This document shows positions 16,671 to 24,840 of a DNA stretch of 32,054 bases, one piece after another. The notes below the pieces were generated by a model. It did not search any database. It was not told the DNA's origin and saw only the letters and a list, made by a program, of their open reading frames with translations. Numbering within the stretch: the first letter of the stretch is position 1; every line of letters begins with the position of its first letter. Location of the stretch: contig JACQUC010000053.1 in NCBI GenBank assembly GCA_016210495.1, forward strand, positions 1 through 32,054. The letters are read 5' to 3'. The position numbers and the translations under genes were made by a program. The DNA comes from Chloroflexota bacterium (GTDB lineage: Bacteria > Chloroflexota > FW602-bin22 > JACPRP01).

Positions 16671-17051
16671 TTGACGCTGAGTAAGCTGATCAAGTTCGCA
16701 GCCGTGGGATTGTCAGGCGTGGTGGTAAACTCGCTCGCATTGATGGTTTTCTACCAGGCTATGCAGCTCCCTCTCATCGCCGCTTCGACCATGGCTGTCG
16801 AGACGGCGATCGTGAACAACTTCTTGCTGAACAACCGCTGGACGTTCGACAGGGTTGATGTCTCGCTCGCGCGGTTCGCCAAATTCAACCTGGTGTCGCT
16901 GGGAGGCCTCGCCATCACCGTTTCCTGCGTTTTCCTCTTGGTCAGCTACGCGTCTCTGAACTACCTTCTGGCCAACCTTTTTGGTATCGTCTTAGCTACC
17001 ACGTGGAATTTTGGAATCAACGTCATCTGGACCTGGAGGTGGGACGGATGA
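16671..17051 (+). CDS. GtrA family membrane protein
   Basis: A 126-residue protein with four predicted membrane helices, matching the GtrA family, thought to flip or present polyprenyl-linked sugars for surface glycan synthesis. Landmarks are LIKFAAVGLSGVVVNSLAL in the first helix and ETAIVNNFLLNNRWTF between helices 2 and 3, the family's most conserved stretch; it ends FGINVIWTWRW. TTG 16671 has AAGGAG 7 nt upstream and directly precedes the first helix, so it is preferred over the longer frame from 16605, which would start inside the terminator. Its stop overlaps the next gene's ATG by 4 bp, so translation of the two is coupled. It is probably the flippase partner of that glycosyltransferase. 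Confidence 0.88.
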   Translation: MTLSKLIKFAAVGLSGVVVNSLALMVFYQAMQLPLIAASTMAVETAIVNNFLLNNRWTFDRVDVSLARFAKFNLVSLGGLAITVSCVFLLVSYASLNYLLANLFGIVLATTWNFGINVIWTWRWDG

Positions 17052-18322
17052 CGGATATCATCATTGCACTTCTTTCGCTGTTCTCGTTGGCCCTTACTAT
17101 GCAGGCAGCCTACACTGTGTACATAATGTTGTACACCTGGGATCGACCTGAAGCCTACGAGCGAGCTATGGTGCCTCAGCCCTTCCGTGTGCCTCACAAA
17201 TCATTTGCCGTGCTCCTGCCCGCTCGCCACGAAGAGGATGTCATCCAGGATACCATCGAGCGTGTGGTTCAGGCGAACTATCCACGGCGCCTCGTCGAGA
17301 TCGTCGTGGTTTGTGAGATCGGGGATGTTGGGACAATCAGAAAGGCCGAGGAGAAGATTGCGACGCTGCGGATGAGAGGCCTGGAAAACGTGCGGCTGAT
17401 CGCGTTCGATGACAAACCCATCAACAAGCCTCACGGGCTGAACGCGGGCTTCCGAAACACTGGAAACGAGGTAGTCACCATCTTCGACGCCGAGGACGAG
17501 ATACATCCCGAGATCTTCAACATCGTGAACACGGTAATGCTGCAAGAGGGCGCAAAGATCGTGCAGTCCGGCGTTCAGCTCATGAACTTCGACTCGTCAT
17601 GGTACTCGACGCTGAACGTTCTAGAGTACTTCTTCTGGTTCAAGTCTCGCCTGCACTACCATGCTTCGCTGGGGATGATCCCGTTGGGAGGCAACACGGT
17701 GTTCTTTGCGCGAGAAGTGCTGGACGCTCTGGGGGGTTGGGATGAGAGTAATTTGACCGAGGACGCCGACGTGGGCATACGCATTAGCGTCCTCGGCGAG
17801 AAGGTTCGGGTCGTCTACGACGACGAATACGTAACCAAGGAAGAGACACCACCGACCTTGGGCCAGTTCGTCAAACAGCGGACCAGATGGAGCCAGGGGT
17901 TCTTACAGACGCTGAAAAAGGGAGACTGGAAGAAGCTCGACTCGTTGCAGAAGAGGCTGCTGGCGGTCTACACCCTCGCTTTTCCATCGGTGCAGGCTGT
18001 CCTGGCAATGTACGTGCCCGTGTCCGTGTGGATGATGTTCTCGGTGAAGCTGCCAATGCCGGTTGCTCTGCTCTTGCTGCTGCCATCCTACATGGTCATC
18101 ACTCACTATATGGTCAGCGTGGTGGGGCTCTACGAGTTTGCCGGCGCGCACGGTCTGCGGCCAGCGTTTAGAACGCCGCTTGTGATGCTGCTCACCTACA
18201 TACCCTATCAGTGGGTGCTGGCCTACGCGGCGCTGAGAGCGACACTAAGAGAGATTCGAGGCATCAACAACTGGGAGAAGACGGCGCACGTCGGGGCCCA
18301 CCGCCACGGCAAAGCCGCGTAG
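17048..18322 (+). CDS. Processive family 2 glycosyltransferase (cellulose synthase-like)
   Basis: A 424-residue membrane GT2 enzyme. An N-terminal helix (IIIALLSLFSLALTMQAAY) is followed by a cytoplasmic GT-A domain, then three to four helices at the C-terminus. All marks of the processive polysaccharide synthase type are visible: DAEDE near residue 146 in the DxD position, TEDADVG near 236 with the catalytic Asp region, and QRTRWSQG near 276, the QxxRW motif that binds the growing chain. It should polymerise a beta-linked sugar chain and help move it across the membrane; glucan or mannan is possible but the sugar is not determined. ATG 17048 overlaps the gtrA stop (ATGA) and has GGAGGTGG upstream. 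A GH5 glycosidase at the far end of the cluster fits a beta-glucan or mannan product. Confidence 0.9.
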   Translation: MTDIIIALLSLFSLALTMQAAYTVYIMLYTWDRPEAYERAMVPQPFRVPHKSFAVLLPARHEEDVIQDTIERVVQANYPRRLVEIVVVCEIGDVGTIRKAEEKIATLRMRGLENVRLIAFDDKPINKPHGLNAGFRNTGNEVVTIFDAEDEIHPEIFNIVNTVMLQEGAKIVQSGVQLMNFDSSWYSTLNVLEYFFWFKSRLHYHASLGMIPLGGNTVFFAREVLDALGGWDESNLTEDADVGIRISVLGEKVRVVYDDEYVTKEETPPTLGQFVKQRTRWSQGFLQTLKKGDWKKLDSLQKRLLAVYTLAFPSVQAVLAMYVPVSVWMMFSVKLPMPVALLLLLPSYMVITHYMVSVVGLYEFAGAHGLRPAFRTPLVMLLTYIPYQWVLAYAALRATLREIRGINNWEKTAHVGAHRHGKAA

Positions 18323-18388
18323 TCATCGAGGAGAGCACGTCGTCGGGGAAATCGGGGTGAGGAGACGACTTGGAGGTGACTCAGGAGG

Positions 18389-20002
18389 ATGCGAGAGAGG
18401 AGACGGGTTGTCAACCGAGATGGTGATACCGGCAGCGCGCGGGAACAGGTCGAGGGCAGGCAGTTGGGCCGGCTGGAGGACTACTTTGTGCCTGTGCTCC
18501 TGGTCATCGCGGCCGTTTCGCACGCCTACAACATGTTTAATTACCCCGAGTATCTGGGGGACGAGGGAATTTACCTGGAGCAGGCGTGGGCCGTGATCCG
18601 GCAGGCGAAGCTATCTCCCTATACTTATTTCTATGACCACGCTCCCGCCGGATGGCTTGTGCTGGCCGGCTGGATAGCTCTCTTGCCCCGACAGTTTACC
18701 ACTTTCGGCATGGCCATCAATAGCGGTCGAGTATTCATGCTGTTGGTACACGTCGCATCGGTTTACCTTCTTTACCACGTAACTCGGCGGCTATCGCGAA
18801 GCACGACGGCGGCATTTCTCACCTGCCTGATCTTCACGCTATCCCCGCTGGGCCTGTTTTACCAGCGGATGATACTGCTGGACAATATTATGGTGTTCTG
18901 GCTGCTGCTGTCCCTCTACTGGCTGGTCAGACACGGCGAGCGGCTGATGGCACTTCTGGGAAGCGGCCTGGCCTTTGGGCTCGCCCTGCTGACGAAAGAG
19001 AACGCCGTCTTCTTCCTACCGGTGCTTTTTTACATCCTGTATCAGGAGGTTAAGGACAGCTATCGTTTTCGATTCGCGCTGAGCGGGTGGATCTTCACCT
19101 GGAGCATCGTCGTGTCGATCTACCCGCTTTACGCATTTCTGAAGAGCGAGCTCTTCCCCGAGGGCATCTCGTTAGTGCTGACGAACGAGCCGGGTTCCCA
19201 CGTCTCCCTCATCAGCACGTTCATATGGCAGCTTTCCCGGCGGGGGGGCAGCATTATGGATCCGAGCAGTGAATTCTGGTTCTTCTTCTGGGGCAGGTGG
19301 TGGCCGAAAGACGCGGCTATTCTCTTGTTAGGGGCCAGCGCGACCCTGCTGAATCTTGCCATTGGGTTGTCGGACTTGCAGGGGAAACGAGGTCGAGGGT
19401 TCTTCGTGACGTCACTATTGTGCCTCTCGTTCGCGCTGTATCTGATGCGTGGGAGCGTGATTCTCGCGTTTTACGTGGTGCCGGTCGTGCCGTTCGCGGC
19501 GATGAATATGGGTATGCTGGCGGATCGAGTGATTCGGGTTCTCCCAGGCACTGTGGCGAGATGGACGTTCGTCCTGGTGGCGATCGTTCTAACCGGGGTC
19601 TATCTGTTCCTGGCTCGAGACCATTACACCCTCAATCAGACTCAGTTACAGGCTCGCCAGTTGCAGTTCATTCGGAGCAACGTGCCGTCGTCGGCGTTCC
19701 TGATCATCGACGACGACCTTTGGGTCGATCTGCACGAACGTTCAGGCCGCAGCCCGGTGTATCCGAAGGCGCACTCGCACTGGAAGGTGCAAGGCGACCC
19801 GGACATTCGTGAAAAGATGCTGGGCGACGACTGGCGAAATGCCGACTACCTGGTTCTGTCGACGGGCCTGGCCGACATTTTCAACGGTGCCTTAAGTGCT
19901 GAAAGAGAGGATTTTGTTCTGGCTGCACACAACAACTCACGCACGATAGCTGTGTTCGAGCAAGGTAATGTGCGATTGGAAGTGCGAAAGATCAATAAGT
20001 AG
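18389..20002 (+). CDS. GT39/ArnT-like membrane glycosyltransferase
   Basis: A 537-residue polytopic protein of the PMT/ArnT (GT-C) type, which transfers sugars from polyprenyl-phosphate donors outside the membrane. After a ~30-residue charged N-terminus the first helix (FVPVLLVIAAVSHAY) leads into YLGDEGIYLEQAW near residue 55; the acidic pair in the first external loop is the expected catalytic site. FYDHAPAGWLVLAGWI and LLTKENAVFFLPVLFYI are also typical of the family. About ten helices are followed by an external C-terminal domain of ~120 residues. ATG 18389 has GGAGGTGA 9 nt upstream. It lies 66 bp after the GT2 gene in the same direction and 16 bp before the next gene, so it is probably one operon. 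It likely decorates a protein or lipid with a lipid-linked sugar, possibly one supplied through GtrA. Confidence 0.85.
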   Translation: MRERRRVVNRDGDTGSAREQVEGRQLGRLEDYFVPVLLVIAAVSHAYNMFNYPEYLGDEGIYLEQAWAVIRQAKLSPYTYFYDHAPAGWLVLAGWIALLPRQFTTFGMAINSGRVFMLLVHVASVYLLYHVTRRLSRSTTAAFLTCLIFTLSPLGLFYQRMILLDNIMVFWLLLSLYWLVRHGERLMALLGSGLAFGLALLTKENAVFFLPVLFYILYQEVKDSYRFRFALSGWIFTWSIVVSIYPLYAFLKSELFPEGISLVLTNEPGSHVSLISTFIWQLSRRGGSIMDPSSEFWFFFWGRWWPKDAAILLLGASATLLNLAIGLSDLQGKRGRGFFVTSLLCLSFALYLMRGSVILAFYVVPVVPFAAMNMGMLADRVIRVLPGTVARWTFVLVAIVLTGVYLFLARDHYTLNQTQLQARQLQFIRSNVPSSAFLIIDDDLWVDLHERSGRSPVYPKAHSHWKVQGDPDIREKMLGDDWRNADYLVLSTGLADIFNGALSAEREDFVLAAHNNSRTIAVFEQGNVRLEVRKINK

Positions 20003-20018
20003 AGAGGAGTGAGGTGCG

Positions 20019-21464
20019 ATGCTGAACAGGCGGAATGTGATAATCGGCGTCGTGATCATAGTGGGCCTGCTGATCGTGGGCAGTAGGGTAATGGCGGGGA
20101 GTGGGAGTGAGCCAGTGGACGAGGCGGTGGAGGTGCAAACAGGCGTGACCGCGCAAAGTCAGGAGGCGCCCAAGCCAACCGATAGCGCGCCACGTACGCC
20201 GGCGCCCTCGCAGAAGCCTAGCGCGTCGTCCGCGACCGAGGCGCGTCCGCTGGAGCCGGGGCAGCTCAAAACAACGCCCGGGGCTATCGTGCTGCTTAAT
20301 CCCGGCACGGCTACGCGCGGCTCGACCATCGGGATCACGGGAAGCGGGTTTGACCCCGGTGCCACCGTGGACCTTTCTGTGGAGCTACAAGCTGGCAAGT
20401 TGCCGATGGATATCGGATTCTCCCAGGTGGACCAGGGCGGCGGCTTTGGCGGCGTAAGCTTTAGCGTGCCAGAGGACTTCAACGCCGGCTCCTACAAAGT
20501 CATGGCGAAGCAGCACGACGGCAAGAAGAGCGCAACGGCGGAAGGCAACGTAGTAGCGGCGAGCCCGGCGGTGAAACTGGGGACCCAGGTTGGCAAAGCC
20601 GGGGATCAGGTGACGGTGTCCGGCAAGGGCTTTGCCCCACGTGAGAAGGTCAAGGTCTTCTTCAACAGCCTGGCTTCTGAGCCGGTGGCGCAGTTGGAGG
20701 CCGACGGAGGTGGGGGTATCGGTCGCGTGTCGGTCAGGGTTCCCTTCGGGCCGGTCGGCGACAACTCGTTCATATTCGTCGGCGAAACGTCCCAGGCGCC
20801 TGTGACCGCCAATTTCCTTTTACTTACCTTCTATCCAACGGCGACGATCAGCGAGTACGCGGCCAAAGCCGATACGACGCTGACTTTCAGTGGCTCCGGA
20901 TTCGGGCCGGGCGAGAGAGTCGTCGTCTACTTGAACGGGCCTGGCGGAACGCCGCTAGCGGTGGTGCAGGCTGACGAACAGGGCGCGTTCAACAACGCCG
21001 GCAGCTTCACGATACCGTTCCAGTTGAAGAGCAAGAATATGCTGGTGTTCGTCGGCGAGCGTACCCAGACAGCGGTGACCACCGGCTTCGACGTCTTGCC
21101 CTACACGCCATATGCCGAGCCGAGCACCTACGGAGGGCAGCCGGGCACGGCTGTCACGTTTTATGGGCAGGGTTTTGCGCGCAATGAGGTGGTGCGCGTC
21201 TACGTCGGCCGAGGTCAGGGAAACCCGGGCAAGCATGTGGCGTGTTTCAAGACCGACGAGTTCGGGTCCATCATCGGAGGCAGCGCGCTCTACACTATTC
21301 CTGGTGGTGCACAGGCCGGCAAGCTCACCTTCGGACTGGTGGGCGATAAGAGCGGTGCTGAAGCGTCCGCGACGGTGCAGGTGATGGCGGCCACTGGGCC
21401 GACAAGTGCGGCGCCAAGCCCAGATGAACAGTACGTGTGCCCGTTTGACCAGCAAGGGCAGTAG
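20019..21464 (+). CDS. Membrane-anchored protein with four Ig-like (IPT/TIG-type) repeats
   Basis: A 481-residue protein: basic start, a single membrane anchor or signal (VIIGVVIIVGLLIVGSRVMA), a Pro/Ser/Ala-rich linker to about residue 85, then four similar domains. Each contains a GxGFxPxExVxV strand, at about residues 107, 201, 292 and 383, a spacing of 91-94. Domains two and three also share FVGExxQxxVT. The pattern resembles IPT/TIG-like immunoglobulin domains of bacterial surface proteins, which bind partners or act as spacers. The tail ends EQYVCPF and holds one of only two cysteines in the repeat region. It starts 16 bp after the GT39 gene with GAGGAGTGAGG upstream, so it is probably co-transcribed and may be the glycosylated or glycan-associated surface protein of the cluster. 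That role is inference. Confidence 0.75.
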   Translation: MLNRRNVIIGVVIIVGLLIVGSRVMAGSGSEPVDEAVEVQTGVTAQSQEAPKPTDSAPRTPAPSQKPSASSATEARPLEPGQLKTTPGAIVLLNPGTATRGSTIGITGSGFDPGATVDLSVELQAGKLPMDIGFSQVDQGGGFGGVSFSVPEDFNAGSYKVMAKQHDGKKSATAEGNVVAASPAVKLGTQVGKAGDQVTVSGKGFAPREKVKVFFNSLASEPVAQLEADGGGGIGRVSVRVPFGPVGDNSFIFVGETSQAPVTANFLLLTFYPTATISEYAAKADTTLTFSGSGFGPGERVVVYLNGPGGTPLAVVQADEQGAFNNAGSFTIPFQLKSKNMLVFVGERTQTAVTTGFDVLPYTPYAEPSTYGGQPGTAVTFYGQGFARNEVVRVYVGRGQGNPGKHVACFKTDEFGSIIGGSALYTIPGGAQAGKLTFGLVGDKSGAEASATVQVMAATGPTSAAPSPDEQYVCPFDQQGQ

Positions 21465-21475
21465 AGAACAACCGG

Positions 21476-22819
21476 CTACCGCAAGCCTGATGTGGCACCC
21501 AGCGACGGCCACATGTAGGTCGCGAGGAGGTCGTGCTTGGCTCGGTCGACGGTCTTCCAGTCGTCCTTGAGGATTCCGCCTGTATCGCCCGAGTTCGGAT
21601 TGAGGGACCAGTACGTGTAGCTCAGCCCTCGTGACTTGAGAAAGTCGACCAGGGCTCGTTGCCAAATACCCTCTTTGTCCACGCCAACCGAACGGCCACC
21701 GAACTCACCCATGAGGACCGGGGCAATCCCGTCCTTTTGGATGTAAGCCCAGTGGTCATCCCAGAGCTTGGCGAGGTTGGCCGGAAAGTTGGGATGAGAG
21801 AACCAGGCCTGTCCCCAGACGCCCGGGCCATAGTCGTGGGCGCTGTACACGAGTCTGTTCGGCACGCTCAATCGCACCGGGTACTCGGCCACTCCTTTGA
21901 GATTGCCGCCCCACCAGTAGTTGTCGTCGCGGTACCTTTCGATGCCTTCGACCACGATGAGCCAGTTTGGATTCACCGCGAGGATGGCATTGCCGGCGCG
22001 CTCGGCCGCAAGGCGCCAGTCTGTCTTGAGGTTGCCATCGCCCCAGGTCGCCTCGCCGCGTGGCTCGTTGTGCAAGTCTGCCCCGATGACGGCGTCCTCG
22101 CCGAGATAGCGCTTGGCGAGCATCTTCCAGTCTTCTATCCAGCGCTCTTCGCCGATCTGCGGCGTATACCATAGGCTCGATTGCGCGTTCTTATCGGGCC
22201 GATGGCGGTCGAGAAGGACTTTGAGACCACGGTCAGCAGCGCCGCGAACGATGACGTCCATGATCTCGATGCCGCTGAGTCCCTTCAGGTCCGGATTCAG
22301 GGTGAAGTCGATGCCGCTCGGTTTGTTGCGCGGGTCGAACAACTCGTTGGAGAAGGGTAAGCGGATGGTGTTGAAGCCCAATTGCACAATCTCATCGAGC
22401 ATTTCCTGCCAGTTGCGCGTCCAAAGGCCGTGAGGAGCGAAAGTATCGGTCTCCATACCGAACCAACTGATGCCCGTGATGCGCACCTCTTTGCCCGAGG
22501 AATCGACTAGCCTGGCCCCTTCGGTGCGAAGATAGCTGGTGGTTCTTGCAGGCCGGGTCTTGGCCTGTTGGGAGGTTAGCGGTCGGTCGGCTTGACGGGG
22601 CGCGCCCTCTCCGAAGGAGTCCGGAGTCCTTCGGACACCCTTACCCTCTTCCAAAGGGAGAGGGGATTTGTTTTGTTCTTGGGCCGGGGCTGCGGGTTGT
22701 CGCTGTGGGGCCAGGCCATTCCAGGTGAACGAGCCGTTCAAAGCCAGCAGAAAGACAACCAGCATCGCTCCGAAGAAACCGGCAAAATAGGGGACAGAAA
22801 CGGCAAGCTTTTTGGGCAA
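21476..22819 (-). CDS. Glycoside hydrolase family 5 (endoglucanase-like), membrane-anchored
   Basis: About 447 residues: KK, a hydrophobic anchor (VPYFAGFFGAMLVVFLLAL), a ~80-residue linker, and a GH5 catalytic domain. The acid/base Glu lies in ADLHNEPRGE (near residue 251), the nucleophile Glu in LMGEFGGRS (near 371), and LDRHRPD matches the conserved His region. GH5 enzymes cleave beta-1,4-glucans or mannans with retention, here outside the cell. It converges on the gene cluster, ending 12 bp from the Ig-repeat gene, and may trim the polymer made by the GT2 enzyme. TTG 22819 follows GGGAGGG closely and starts just before the basic residues; the frame is also open from TTG 22873. Part of the linker (SPLPLEEGKGVRRTPDSFGE) is a translated copy of the dispersed palindromic repeats. 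Confidence 0.88.
   Translation of the reverse strand: MPKKLAVSVPYFAGFFGAMLVVFLLALNGSFTWNGLAPQRQPAAPAQEQNKSPLPLEEGKGVRRTPDSFGEGAPRQADRPLTSQQAKTRPARTTSYLRTEGARLVDSSGKEVRITGISWFGMETDTFAPHGLWTRNWQEMLDEIVQLGFNTIRLPFSNELFDPRNKPSGIDFTLNPDLKGLSGIEIMDVIVRGAADRGLKVLLDRHRPDKNAQSSLWYTPQIGEERWIEDWKMLAKRYLGEDAVIGADLHNEPRGEATWGDGNLKTDWRLAAERAGNAILAVNPNWLIVVEGIERYRDDNYWWGGNLKGVAEYPVRLSVPNRLVYSAHDYGPGVWGQAWFSHPNFPANLAKLWDDHWAYIQKDGIAPVLMGEFGGRSVGVDKEGIWQRALVDFLKSRGLSYTYWSLNPNSGDTGGILKDDWKTVDRAKHDLLATYMWPSLGATSGLR
22610..22664. repeat. Palindromic repeat inside the GH5 coding sequence
   Basis: Two hairpins lie in the linker-coding part of the GH5 gene: TCCGAAGGA (22610-22618) with TCCTTCGGA (22627-22635), then CCCTCTTCC-AAA-GGGAGAGGG (22644-22664). 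The second matches the intergenic hairpin at 14256-14276, including CACCCT before and GGAT after. It keeps the reading frame open. Confidence 0.7.
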
Positions 22820-23305
22820 TGTCCCTCCCGTATTCTGGATGCGAACCGAAGTCAAAGCTTGCTTTCGCTGCAAGCCAAATCTCGCCTGTTCAGTATACAG
22901 CGCCTGTCAATAGCTAGCCGAGCTTGCGGAGGGAGTTCTTGCAGGTGGAGGGGGTGGAAGTAAGACGAGCACGCGGTTGACGGTCTCGCCCACGCCCGGG
23001 AGGCTTGGTGGACTAGGGTTTGTCGGCGACCTTCGACGGGGACCCTTTCAGGATTTCACGGCACCGACCGCCGTTCAGCACCATATTTCCATGTGCAGGC
23101 CTTTGGACTCAGTCGGAGGACTACCCGGTTCACCTGCCTTGACCGAGCACAAGTTAACTGTAAGTAGAGCAGGCAGTTATCCGGTTGAATGTCGTCTTGA
23201 ACATGGTCTGTAATACGCAATTGCATGTGGTGCTACTGCCGTGGCTCGGCAGTTAGGTTGTTTACGACGTATCCTATCACCATACGCAACGTGATGAACA
23301 ATCCG
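22820..23305. other. Non-coding stretch between GH5 and the IS remnants
   Basis: I see no gene here. An open frame at 22977-23213 has no ribosome site, no recognisable motif and atypical composition. On the minus strand a TATACT (22897-22892) lies upstream of GH5, with TTGACA only 7 nt further up, too close for a normal promoter. The sequence may be older mobile-element debris. Confidence 0.4.
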
Positions 23306-23365
23306 TGTCAAATCAAATGATAATGTTACCGAGGGGTGATGGTTCACTCATTTGATAATGTTACC
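23306..23365. mobile_element. IS21-like terminal end (remnant)
   Basis: The stretch begins TGTCAAATCAAATG and holds two direct copies of TGATAATGTTACC (23318-23330 and 23353-23365), 35 bp apart, each preceded by CAAA or CATT. A TGT start followed by repeated ~20-bp sites matches the ends of IS21-family elements, which carry several transposase-binding repeats. No istA or istB gene follows, so this is an isolated end. The family call is inference from structure. Confidence 0.45.
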
Positions 23366-23484
23366 AGGAGCTTGCCTCGCCCAAGGGCCTGCGCTTCGGC
23401 AGCCGCTACCAAACGCCTCATCCGCTCGTTCAACACCGGGCGCAGCACGTCAAACACTCGCTTGACGCTCTGCTCATCTGCCAT
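23344..23484 (-). pseudogene. ISAzo13-family transposase, N-terminal fragment
   Basis: A 46-codon minus-strand frame from ATG 23484. It reads SVKRVFDVLRPVLNERMRRL, then VAAAEAQALGRG, the characteristic N-terminus of ISAzo13-family transposases (LNERxRRLxAAAEAxALGRG). Right after LGRG, where the family continues with a helix-turn-helix, the sequence breaks into GTAACATTATCA of the IS21-like repeat and stops. The remaining ~90% of the transposase is missing. This suggests one element inserted into another, followed by deletion. I know the family pattern from memory and have not searched it. Confidence 0.7.
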
Positions 23485-23820
23485 ACCCACATTATGGCAC
23501 GAGCAGAGCAAATGACTGAGTTAATTCGTCAAGATCGCTAAGTTACTCCCCTCACAAAAACACTCGGAGCACAAAGGTGGGTCGCCCGGAGATGCGGACG
23601 TTGCGGCTGGCGGCGGAGTCACAGCATCAGAAGGAGAGCATGGTTGCCATCTGTCGGTGTTAACCTTTTTAGATTACAGCCGACACCATCGGACAACTCG
23701 TCGAGCAGAACCTCTTCATCGCCTACTGATTGTCCTGTAGGTGTTGGGAACTGGTTTGCATACCCGCGGGGGTTGAAGTTCGGCAACGTGTTCGTGCGAA
23801 GAGTAACCTGGAGGTTCTAG
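23485..23820. other. Non-coding stretch, IS-remnant flank
   Basis: About 335 bp without a supportable gene. TGTCGG near 23655 and CCGACA near 23683 could pair across a loop with a T-run, but the stem is short. A 23-codon frame at 23593 (MRTLRLAAESQHQKES...) ends early and may be debris. The missing 5' part of the nuclease gene that follows should lie here but is not recognisable. Confidence 0.35.
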
Positions 23821-24486
23821 CCATCGTGGAGCATATGTGAACCTGATGTAGTGGTCGAGGACGGAGAGAACTTATGCGTGATTGAAGCAAAGCTGTATTC
23901 TGGTTTCGGAGAAGATGCAACGGCCGGGAACCAGCTACGACGTGGATGGATAGACCGTCTTCGTTTGGCTTCCGCTGCGGGCAAGGCGTTCTGGCTGGTG
24001 GCAATCACCAATCACGCTACTATTGCAGAGACGGAAATGAGAAAGCAACTTGCTCACAGCAGAGCCGGCACACGTAGGGTTAGTTGGCTTAGCTGGCTTG
24101 AAGTCCGTCGGCTAATAGAACATCGCAGGGATGCGTTGATGGGTGATTGGTGTGAGGACCTTCTTGAGCTGCTTTCACGCATGGGACTTGCACCGTGCGA
24201 TGGCTTCGGCAACCTCATAGACGGCGAACTTATGCGATTCTTAAGCGCCTCACGCCTTCTCGATTTGCATTGGGTTAGTCAACTTGTGTTGCACGATGAG
24301 AGACCAGCCAAGGCTGGATTCGCCAAAGTAATGGTGCTCGCCAGCGACTTTGGCGCATTCCCAACAGTAAGTTGTGGGCACAGCGCACGACCGCACGGCA
24401 GATTAGGGGGCTCTCGCCCAGCACTAACGGCGGCTGAGAAGTGGGCCGAGAATGGAGCCACGAAGTGGGAACTCAAGCGAAACTAG
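23821..24486 (+). pseudogene. PD-(D/E)XK nuclease-like gene, 5' truncated
   Basis: The frame is open after a stop at 23818 and contains the catalytic core of a PD-(D/E)XK nuclease: EPDVVVEDGENL (Pro-Asp at 23842-23847), then VIEAKL (Glu-Ala-Lys at 23884-23892) thirteen residues later. QLRRGW follows where related enzymes have a Q-containing helix, and LLELLSRMGLAPCDGF lies further on. Normally 40 or more residues precede the PD motif, but here there is a stop, no ATG and no ribosome site; the first possible start is GTG 23851, which would cut off the PD. I therefore read it as truncated. A late segment (FPTVSCGHSARPHGRLGG) looks out of place and may be another frame error. It resembles uncharacterised restriction-like proteins, and lies between IS remnants and a defence-like operon. 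Confidence 0.6.
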
Positions 24487-24739
24487 TCGAAGACAGTCCA
24501 GGCGGCCCGCTCAACCGGATGCTGAACGGACAGCGCACTTTCCCGGAGAACGTGTACTCATTGATGCGCTTCCTGGAGGCCGAGATCTCCAAGCATGGCT
24601 GGGAAATGGGGAAGAACGGCGGCTACGACAATGCGCGCAATGGGATGGGACGGGGACCTATTCTGAAGTTCCCGTGGTGGAACTCAGGACCCAGGAAGAC
24701 ATCGTCCGTCAGATAGTTGAGACAGCCATAGCCAGCTAA
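24480..24739 (+). pseudogene. Probable frameshifted 3' part of the nuclease-like gene
   Basis: One base shift near 24478 continues the preceding frame as WELKR, KLVEDSPGGPLNRMLNG, then SLMRFLEAEISKHGWEMGKN, which looks like real protein (frame of 24441-24716). A second shift near 24655 would give VELRTQEDIVRQIVETAIAS, ending at 24739. Two shifts, no start codon with a ribosome site and no separate family recognised support decay of a single longer gene. The following 100 bp (24740-24840) hold no gene; GGGTCGACCC at 24764-24773 is a perfect palindrome of unknown meaning. Confidence 0.4.
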
Positions 24740-24840
24740 GTCTGGATTCGGCAGAACAATTCAGGGTCGACCCATTTGTTAGGACACAAAATGGTCGCGA
24801 ATCGCTCGCCGTAAAGGGCGAAGGTAATCTTGTAGTATGA

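Noticed and set aside
22892..22910. TTGACA and TATACT upstream of GH5 on the minus strand
   Set aside because: The two hexamers are only 7 bp apart, so they cannot form one sigma-70 promoter.
22977..23213. A 78-codon plus-strand frame between GH5 and the IS remnants
   Set aside because: No ribosome site, no motif and no protein-like pattern; probably chance.
23306..23365. CRISPR-like array, because of the two TGATAATGTTACC repeats
   Set aside because: Only two short copies 35 bp apart, no cas genes and no further units; an IS end fits better.
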